A stretch of 6,602 bases of DNA from an uncultured Eubacteriales bacterium (GTDB lineage: Bacteria; Bacillota; Clostridia; Christensenellales; CAG-917): NCBI GenBank assembly GCA_900551145.1, contig URUQ01000067.1, forward strand, positions 1 through 6,602, given 5' to 3'. Shown here one piece after another: positions 1-4,596 of the stretch (positions are counted from its first letter, which is position 1; each line of letters starts with the position of its first letter). A program made the position numbers and the translations under genes. The notes beneath the pieces were generated by a model. It was not told the origin of the DNA. It searched no databases and saw nothing but the letters and a program-made list of their open reading frames with translations.

Positions 1-26
1 GGTAAATATTGTAAAAGTATTATAAA

Positions 27-55
27 AATATCGTGTTTTTAGAGTAATTTATCAA
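27..55 (-). promoter_or_regulatory. Weak candidate promoter reading out of the left edge
   Basis: On the minus strand TTGATA (55-50) is followed after exactly 17 nt by GATATT (32-27). A consensus-like TATAAT also occurs at 24-19, but without a good -35 box. The -35 box overlaps the T-run of the engB terminator. This would suit a minus-strand gene beyond the left edge, but no such gene is visible and AT-rich DNA gives such matches by chance. Confidence 0.22.
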
Positions 56-98
56 AAAAATAAGCCGTATCTGCAATTTTTCACAGGTGCGGCTTTTT
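54..98 (-). terminator. Intrinsic terminator downstream of engB
   Basis: Read on the minus strand, AAGCCG (95-90) pairs with CGGCTT (67-62). The stem continues inward with two C-A mismatches and a CTG/CAG segment, and a run of seven T follows (60-54). It starts about 30 nt after the engB stop codon. The plus-strand reading also ends in five T, so it may work in both directions. Confidence 0.8.
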
Positions 99-125
99 GA
101 TTTCAATTTGAAATTTATTCAAGCA

Positions 126-803
126 TTAGCAATTCAACCCATTTGCGACGTCGGCATTTTCGTCGTCGTTTTCGGAGGTATTCTCTTCACCGTCGGCTTC
201 GTTTGCGAGTATGCTTTGTGCGTTTTCAAGCAAAGTATCTATGCGCGCAAGCACTGCTTCCTTGCCTGTCTTTGCCGTCGAAGACGTTACGATAATATCG
301 TTGATTCCCACGCACAATGCGGACGATACGACCGCTCTGCACTTTTGTTGTTGCGCACGAGAAAGCTTGTCTGCCTTGGTCGCGATAATCGTAAACGGAA
401 TATGATAGGCATACAAATAGTTTATGAGCATTTTATCGTCGTCGGTCGGCTCGTGGCGCAAATCGACAAGCACGAACACGTTGATAAGATTTTTGCTCGT
501 ACGCAAATAGTTTTCGATAAGTCCGCCCCATTTTTGCTTTTCTTGCCTATTTACTTTGGCGTAACCGTACCCGGGGAGATCGACGAAATAGTACTCACCG
601 TTGTTTATCTCAAAGTAGTTGAGCAATCTGGTTCTTCCGGGCTCTTGCGATGTTTTGGCAAGTTTGTTTTGATTGACCACAAAATTGATAAACGAAGACT
701 TCCCGACGTTCGATTTGCCAGCAATGGCAATCTCGGGGACGGCGTAATCGGGAATATTTTTTGCATCGGCAACCGACGTGACGAATTTTGCTTGTTTAAT
801 CAT
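126..803 (-). CDS. engB: EngB (YsxC/YihA) ribosome-biogenesis GTPase
   Basis: This is a 225-residue TRAFAC-class GTPase of the EngB family, which in Bacillus is essential and acts late in assembly of the 50S subunit. All GTPase motifs are visible: G1 GKSNVGKS (29-36), a G2 threonine in GRTR (57-60), G3 DLPGYG (75-80), G4 TKAD (142-145) and G5 SSTAKTG (174-180). The start has an AAAGG-type ribosome binding site about 10 nt upstream. The GTPase domain ends near residue 199. It is followed by about 25 extra residues rich in Asp, Glu and Asn (about 201-219) and a final Cys; typical family members end close to the domain. engB is last in the minus-strand series and is separated from clpX by a strong terminator. 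No clear promoter of its own could be found, so it may depend on read-through. The family assignment is secure. Confidence 0.96.
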   Translation of the reverse strand: MIKQAKFVTSVADAKNIPDYAVPEIAIAGKSNVGKSSFINFVVNQNKLAKTSQEPGRTRLLNYFEINNGEYYFVDLPGYGYAKVNRQEKQKWGGLIENYLRTSKNLINVFVLVDLRHEPTDDDKMLINYLYAYHIPFTIIATKADKLSRAQQQKCRAVVSSALCVGINDIIVTSSTAKTGKEAVLARIDTLLENAQSILANEADGEENTSENDDENADVANGLNC

Positions 804-844
804 TTTTCAATCATCCTTTGTTTGCTATTAAATGCATTCTGCAT

Positions 845-873
845 AAAAACAGCGCATTAGATGCGCTGTTTTT
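845..873 (-). terminator. Intrinsic terminator between clpX and engB
   Basis: ACAGCGCAT (849-857) and ATGCGCTGT (861-869) form a perfect 9-bp stem around a 3-nt loop. Flanking A5 and T5 extend it to 13 bp. On the minus strand the stem runs into TTTTTATG just after the clpX stop codon (881-883). The symmetry means it could stop transcription in either direction. Its position suggests that clpX transcripts end here or are attenuated before engB. Confidence 0.85.
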
Positions 874-880
874 GTGCAAT

Positions 881-2140
881 TTACGCAATTTGGTCGTCAG
901 TGTTGACTTCCGCTTGTTTGTATACGACGATGGGCTTTTCCGTCTTGTCGATGGACGCTTTGGTCACGATAACCTTGTCGATATTATTCTCGGACGGAAT
1001 CTCAAACATAAGTTCGAGCAACACGTCTTCGAGAATTGCACGCAAGCCTCTTGCGCCCGTATTGAGCTGAATTGCCTTTGCCGCAACCGCCCTCAACGCC
1101 TCTTCCTCAAATTCAAGCGTTACGCCGTCAAGCGCAAATTGATACTTGTATTGTTTGACGAGAGCATTCTTCGGTTCGGACAAAATCTTAACGAGAGCAT
1201 TCTCGTCAAGCGCATTGAGCCCGACGACGATAGGTACACGACCGACAAATTCGGGAATAAGGCCGTATTTGATAAGATCGGCGGGTTGCAACGCTTTTAT
1301 AAGCTCATCATAACGATAGTCTACCGTGCCTTTTACCGCAGAGCCAAAACCGAGCTTGGAATTGTCCTTTCTTTGGTCGATAATCTTGTCCAAATCAACG
1401 AATGCACCACCGCAAAGGAACAAAATGTTGGTCGTATCCAATTGATAGCACTCTTGATTGGGGTGTTTTCTTCCGCCTTGCGGAGGAACGCTTGCCACCG
1501 TGCCTTCGATGATTTTGAGCAACGCTTGTTGCACGCCCTCACCGCTTACGTCGCGCGTAATGGACACGTTTTCGCCCTTCTTTGCGATTTTGTCTATTTC
1601 GTCGATATACACGATGCCCACTTCCGCTCTCTTCAAGTCCCCGTTTGCGGATTGAATGAGTTTGAGAAGGATATTCTCGACGTCTTCACCTACGTAGCCC
1701 GCCTCGGTGAGCGTAGTTGCGTCGGCCACGGCAAACGGCACGTTGAGAATTTGAGCAAGCGTCTTTGCAAGCAAAGTTTTACCCGAGCCCGTAGGTCCGA
1801 GCAAAAGCACGTTGCTCTTTTCGATGACTACGTCGTCGCTGTTTTTGTTCTTCATCTGATTGATGCGTTTATAATGATTGTACACGGCAACAGACAGTAC
1901 TCTCTTTGCACTGTCTTGACCGATGATGTACTCGTCGAGCTTTGCCTTGATTTCCTTCGGCGTATAAAGACTGATGCCGTCGTTTGCGGTCTTTTGGTCT
2001 TTTTTGCCGAGCATATAAACGCACTCGTCAATACATTCGTTGCAAATGTTTATGCCGTTAGGACCGCTGATAATCGTTTCGACTTCGCTTGCGCCCCTTC
2101 CGCAAAAACTACAATGTTGTTCCTTGTGATAGTTTTCCAT
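881..2140 (-). CDS. clpX: ClpX, ATP-dependent unfoldase subunit of ClpXP
   Basis: This 419-residue AAA+ unfoldase recognises tagged substrates and threads them into ClpP. The N-terminal zinc-binding domain has the four cysteines C10, C13, C33 and C36. The AAA+ module shows Walker A GPTGSGKT (115-122), the GYVG pore loop (148-151), Walker B with D180 and E181, the RKH loop (224-226), the arginine-finger region EFVGR (297-301) and sensor-2 GAR (362-364). The ClpP-docking loop carries LGF (263-265), a valid form of the usual [LIV]-G-[FL] tripeptide. Length and motifs match an intact family member. The ATG lies nine residues before the first zinc cysteine, and the in-frame TAA just upstream (2149-2147) excludes a longer start. 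The Shine-Dalgarno match is poor (only TAGG, one or two nt from the ATG). It lies 79 nt after clpP with no terminator between, so co-transcription is likely. Confidence 0.98.
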   Translation of the reverse strand: MENYHKEQHCSFCGRGASEVETIISGPNGINICNECIDECVYMLGKKDQKTANDGISLYTPKEIKAKLDEYIIGQDSAKRVLSVAVYNHYKRINQMKNKNSDDVVIEKSNVLLLGPTGSGKTLLAKTLAQILNVPFAVADATTLTEAGYVGEDVENILLKLIQSANGDLKRAEVGIVYIDEIDKIAKKGENVSITRDVSGEGVQQALLKIIEGTVASVPPQGGRKHPNQECYQLDTTNILFLCGGAFVDLDKIIDQRKDNSKLGFGSAVKGTVDYRYDELIKALQPADLIKYGLIPEFVGRVPIVVGLNALDENALVKILSEPKNALVKQYKYQFALDGVTLEFEEEALRAVAAKAIQLNTGARGLRAILEDVLLELMFEIPSENNIDKVIVTKASIDKTEKPIVVYKQAEVNTDDQIA

Positions 2141-2160
2141 ACCTATTTATATACTCTAAT

Positions 2161-2185
2161 CCTCGACAAGTTATACCTATCGAGG
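2161..2185 (-). repeat. Inverted repeat in the clpP-clpX gap
   Basis: CCTCGA (2161-2166) and TCGAGG (2180-2185) are perfect inverted arms around a 13-nt interior. The interior is itself nearly symmetric, with AGTTATACCT reading back as AGGTATAACT. No T-run follows on either strand, so it is not a standard terminator. It could be an RNA hairpin in a clpP-clpX transcript or a DNA site upstream of clpX. No CtsR or CIRCE heat-shock operator is visible here. Confidence 0.4.
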
Positions 2186-2219
2186 TTACGCTTTAAAAAC
2201 GTATTTGCTTTTTTCAAAT

Positions 2220-2816
2220 TTACTTTCTCGAATAGAAAATTTTGTCAACTATGCCGTATTTTTCGGCTTCTTCCGCATTCATATAGAAGTCGCGGTCGGT
2301 ATCGACCTCGATTTTGGAGAGCGGTTGAGACGTATTTTGCGCAAGAATGTCGTTGATGCGCTTTTTTGTCTTCAAAATCTCGTTGGCTTGAATTGCGATA
2401 TCGCTTGCCTGTCCCTGCGCTCCGCCGAGAGGTTGATGAATCATAATTTTTGCATTAGGCAAGGAATATCTCTTTCCTTTCGCGCCCGACGAGAGCAAGA
2501 ACGCACCCATAGACGCAGCCATACCTATGCAAATCGTGGAAACGTCGCACTTGATGTAGTTCATCGTATCGTAGATTGCAAAGCCCGCAGAAACAGATCC
2601 GCCGGGGCTGTTGATGTAAAGACTGATGTCCTTGGTGGAGTCTTTACCTTCGAGATAAATGAGTTGTGCGACGACGAGATCGGCAATATTGTCGTCGATT
2701 TCGCCAGTCAAAAAGATAATTCTGTCTTCGAGCAAGCGAGAATAGATATCGTAAGAGCGTTCGCCTCTTCCCGTTTGTTCGATAACCATAGGAATAAGTT
2801 GATTTTTGATGTTCAT
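2220..2816 (-). CDS. clpP: ClpP, ATP-dependent Clp protease proteolytic subunit
   Basis: This is the 198-residue serine peptidase (family S14) that forms the tetradecameric chamber of ClpXP or ClpAP/ClpCP. The catalytic triad is complete: Ser102 in GMAASMG, His127 in MIHQPLGG and Asp176 in DTDRD. The spacing of the three equals that of the E. coli enzyme. The oxyanion-loop motif SPGGSV is at 70-75. Length is normal and the N-terminus, beginning just before IPMVIEQ, fits a short or absent propeptide. The ATG has a strong GGAGG (2826-2822) at 5-nt spacing. It lies between tig and clpX on the same strand. No clear terminator separates it from either gene, and no convincing promoter of its own was found, which suggests a tig-clpP-clpX transcript. 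Confidence 0.98.
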   Translation of the reverse strand: MNIKNQLIPMVIEQTGRGERSYDIYSRLLEDRIIFLTGEIDDNIADLVVAQLIYLEGKDSTKDISLYINSPGGSVSAGFAIYDTMNYIKCDVSTICIGMAASMGAFLLSSGAKGKRYSLPNAKIMIHQPLGGAQGQASDIAIQANEILKTKKRINDILAQNTSQPLSKIEVDTDRDFYMNAEEAEKYGIVDKIFYSRK

Positions 2817-2821
2817 TGTAT

Positions 2822-2841
2822 CCTCCGACCGCCGTGGCGGT
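2822..2841 (-). promoter_or_regulatory. clpP ribosome binding site with an adjoining GC-rich dyad
   Basis: On the minus strand the palindrome ACCGCC-AC-GGCGGT (2841-2828) ends one base before the Shine-Dalgarno GGAGG (2826-2822), which lies 5 nt from the clpP ATG. As RNA it can fold as a 5-bp GC-rich stem with a 4-nt loop. A hairpin this close to the binding site could stack against it or tune ribosome access. The sites are seen; any regulatory effect is inferred. Confidence 0.55.
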
Positions 2842-2875
2842 ATCGTTCGATTTTAATCGCACGAGCCTACAAACT

Positions 2876-2896
2876 CTAAAATGCGTGCATTTTTAG
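2876..2896 (-). repeat. Imperfect inverted repeat upstream of clpP
   Basis: CTAAAATGC (2876-2884) and GCATTTTTAG (2887-2896) are complementary apart from one extra T, with GT at the centre. On the minus strand no continuous T-run follows, so I do not call it a terminator. It lies in the tig-clpP gap among two other dyads. Confidence 0.35.
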
Positions 2897-2934
2897 ACGT
2901 ATTGCACTCTATACGATATTTGTTTTCTTATACG

Positions 2935-2967
2935 CTTTCCGCTTGCAAAACGATTGCAAGCGGAAAG
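2935..2967 (-). repeat. Perfect 14-bp inverted repeat in the tig-clpP gap
   Basis: CTTTCCGCTTGCAA (2935-2948) and TTGCAAGCGGAAAG (2954-2967) are exact inverted copies around a 5-nt loop. This is the strongest hairpin in the window. No T-run follows on either strand: minus continues CGTATAAG and plus continues ACGAGCAT. It begins 56 nt after the tig stop codon. Plausible roles are a 3'-end stabiliser or RNase processing site between tig and clpP, or a protein-binding dyad. The structure is certain and its role is not. Confidence 0.7.
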
Positions 2968-3022
2968 ACGAGCATATATGTTTTTGTCAAAACACTTAAA
3001 TTTTACACGAAACTTACGCTAC

Positions 3023-4429
3023 TTATTCCGCGTCGGTTGCGGGTTTTGCTGCTTTTTTGGTGGTTTTTTTGGCAGCAGGTTTCTTTTCCTCGGCCTTCGT
3101 GTCGTCTTTGACTTCTGCTTCCGCATCTGCTTTCTTCGCAGTCGTCTTTTTTGCAAGGTTCTCTTTGGTGAGCATATCGAGAAGTTTCTCGTTCATAATG
3201 GAGTTGACGATATAATCAACTTGCTCTTTGTGGAGAGTCTTTTTGAATTCTTCGACGGTTTGAGAGCTTTGCTCCGCAAATTTTGCCATCTTTTCTTCGA
3301 TGTCTTTGTCTTCGATGGTGAGATTCTCGGCTTTGACGAGAGCTTCCATAACAAGACGCACTTTGACGGTCTTTGCCGCTTGATCCTTATATTGATCGAC
3401 GAGTTGGTCTCTTGTCATATTGAGATATTTGAGATAATCTTCAAGTTTGAGACCTTGGTACATAAGACGATATTCAAACTCGTGCACCATTTCGTCTGCT
3501 TCGCGCTCGATCATTGCGGAAGGAACTTCAACCTTGGAAGAATCGACGATTTTTTCGACTACTTCGTCTTCAAAATCTCTGTCCGCCTTCTCTTGTGCTT
3601 CCTTGGTGAGTTGAGCCTTTACGTCCGCTTTGTACTCTGCAAGCGTGTCAAATTCGGAAATTTCTTTTACGAATTCGTCGTCAACGGTGGGCAATTCTTT
3701 GACTTTGACTGCCTTGATAGTGCAAGTAAACACCGCTTCTTTGCCCGCAAGGTTTTCCGCTTGATAGTTCTCGGGGAAAGTGACTTTGACGTCTTTGACT
3801 TCACCCGCTTTTACGCCGACGAGTTGTTCTTCGAAGCCGGGGATAAACGTGTTGCTGCCGAGTTCGAGATCGTAGTTCTCTGCACTTCCGCCTTCAAATT
3901 TCTCACCGTTTACACTGCCGACAAAGTCCATAGTGACGGTGTTGCCGTTTGCGGCCGCGGTATCGACTTCGATAAGACGAGCTTGCTTTTCTTGCTCTTG
4001 AGCAATTCTTTCATCCACTTGCTTTGCCGTGACTTTGACTGCTTTCTTTGCCACGTTCAAGCCTTTATATTGACCGAGAGTAACTTCGGGTTTGACAACC
4101 ATAACGATTGAATACTTGACACCGCCGTCGTCCGTCATATCGACGTCGCATACGCTGTCGACCGCTACGAAGTCGTATTCGTCTTTGGTTTCGAGTTCGT
4201 TCAAAGAAGCGTCGATGAGTTCGTTGACGGCATCACTGAAAAATACGCCTGCGCCATACATACCCTCAATCACTTTTTGAGGTGCGTGTCCCTTTCTAAA
4301 ACCGGGAACTGCGTATTTGTGTTTGGTCTTCTCATACGCTTGCTTGATTGCCGTGTTGAAAGCGTCCTTGTCAACCACGTAGTTGAACTTGACTTGGCTC
4401 TTTTCCAACTTTTCTACTGTGTAGTCCAT
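3023..4429 (-). CDS. tig: Trigger factor, ribosome-associated chaperone and peptidyl-prolyl isomerase
   Basis: This 468-residue protein binds the 50S subunit at the exit tunnel and shields nascent chains. The N-terminal ribosome-binding domain (about 1-115) carries the signature loop GFRKGHAP (43-50). A FKBP-type isomerase domain follows at about 155-245, with VTMDFVGSVNGEKFEGG (165-181) and FIPGFEEQLVG (195-205). The helical chaperone domain continues to about 425. The last 43 or so residues are an added low-complexity tail of Lys, Ala, Thr, Glu and Asp with a histone-H1-like stretch AAKKTTKKAAKPA (452-464), making the protein longer than the 432-residue E. coli form. The ATG has GGAGG (4438-4434) 4 nt upstream, and a strong promoter lies at 4520-4492. 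It heads the minus-strand gene series and is divergent from rqcH. Confidence 0.97.
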   Translation of the reverse strand: MDYTVEKLEKSQVKFNYVVDKDAFNTAIKQAYEKTKHKYAVPGFRKGHAPQKVIEGMYGAGVFFSDAVNELIDASLNELETKDEYDFVAVDSVCDVDMTDDGGVKYSIVMVVKPEVTLGQYKGLNVAKKAVKVTAKQVDERIAQEQEKQARLIEVDTAAANGNTVTMDFVGSVNGEKFEGGSAENYDLELGSNTFIPGFEEQLVGVKAGEVKDVKVTFPENYQAENLAGKEAVFTCTIKAVKVKELPTVDDEFVKEISEFDTLAEYKADVKAQLTKEAQEKADRDFEDEVVEKIVDSSKVEVPSAMIEREADEMVHEFEYRLMYQGLKLEDYLKYLNMTRDQLVDQYKDQAAKTVKVRLVMEALVKAENLTIEDKDIEEKMAKFAEQSSQTVEEFKKTLHKEQVDYIVNSIMNEKLLDMLTKENLAKKTTAKKADAEAEVKDDTKAEEKKPAAKKTTKKAAKPATDAE

Positions 4430-4433
4430 TTGT

Positions 4434-4465
4434 CCTCCATTCCGACGCGTATTTGCGCGTACGGA
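4434..4465 (-). promoter_or_regulatory. tig leader: GC-rich hairpin next to the ribosome binding site
   Basis: On the minus strand TCCGTACGCG (4465-4456) pairs with CGCGTCGGA (4449-4441) as a 9-bp stem with one bulged base and a 6-nt loop. The stem ends two bases before the Shine-Dalgarno GGAGG (4438-4434). It lies wholly within the leader predicted from the tig promoter (start near 4485). The arrangement resembles the one at clpP. A role in setting tig translation, for example with temperature, is inference only. Confidence 0.55.
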
Positions 4466-4491
4466 TATATATTTTCATTACAAGTAGTAGA

Positions 4492-4520
4492 ATTATATCA
4501 TACGCACGCGCAAAAATCAA
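4492..4520 (-). promoter_or_regulatory. tig promoter (sigma-A type with extended -10)
   Basis: On the minus strand TTGATT (4520-4515) is followed after exactly 17 nt by a perfect TATAAT (4497-4492), preceded by TG in the extended -10 position (TGATATAAT). Transcription should start near 4485, giving a leader of roughly 55 nt before the tig ATG. Confidence 0.82.
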
Positions 4521-4545
4521 ATAATATTGCTTGGTATTGTGCCAC

Positions 4546-4571
4546 ATTTTTACGATTTTTATTGTAAAAAT
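4546..4571. promoter_or_regulatory. Candidate operator dyad over the rqcH -35 box
   Basis: ATTTTTAC (4546-4553) and GTAAAAAT (4564-4571) are perfect 8-bp inverted arms with a 10-nt spacer. The right arm contains the rqcH -35 hexamer (4562-4567), so a bound protein could block or recruit polymerase. AT-rich arms arise more readily by chance, and I cannot name a regulator. Confidence 0.35.
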
Positions 4572-4590
4572 CCGCTCTTTTTGCTATCAT
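4562..4590 (+). promoter_or_regulatory. rqcH promoter (sigma-A type), predicted leaderless start
   Basis: TTGTAA (4562-4567) is separated by exactly 17 nt from TATCAT (4585-4590), a five-of-six match preceded by TG in the extended -10 position (TGCTATCAT). The usual start point, about 7 nt past the -10 box, falls on the A of the rqcH ATG at 4597. No Shine-Dalgarno sequence lies between promoter and ATG, which agrees with a leaderless mRNA. Confidence 0.7.
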
Positions 4591-4596
4591 AATCGT

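Noticed and set aside
801..815. Four-codon open frame (ATG ATT GAA AAA TGA) overlapping the engB start
   Set aside because: Its ATG directly abuts the AAAGG site with no usable spacing, so it is unlikely to be translated.
87..860. 257-codon plus-strand frame opposite engB
   Set aside because: It starts within the engB terminator and overlaps a gene with complete G1-G5 motifs; there is no ribosome binding site.
2141..2219. CIRCE or CtsR heat-shock operator upstream of clpX
   Set aside because: Neither TTAGCACTC-N9-GAGTGCTAA nor the CtsR heptamer repeat is present here; the same holds for the gaps upstream of clpP and tig.
818..2356. 512-codon open frame on the plus strand opposite clpX
   Set aside because: It runs antisense through clpX, both flanking gaps and the end of clpP, has no ribosome binding site, and its product is rich in Phe, Arg and Cys without domain motifs. 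clpX has every family motif.
2954..4111. 385-codon open frame on the plus strand opposite tig
   Set aside because: It is antisense to trigger factor, Phe/Cys-rich and low complexity, and starts inside the 14-bp inverted repeat. It results from codon choice in tig.
4531..4596. Upstream TTG start for rqcH adding 22 residues
   Set aside because: The extra residues do not resemble the family N-terminus, no Shine-Dalgarno precedes them, and the region contains the promoter.
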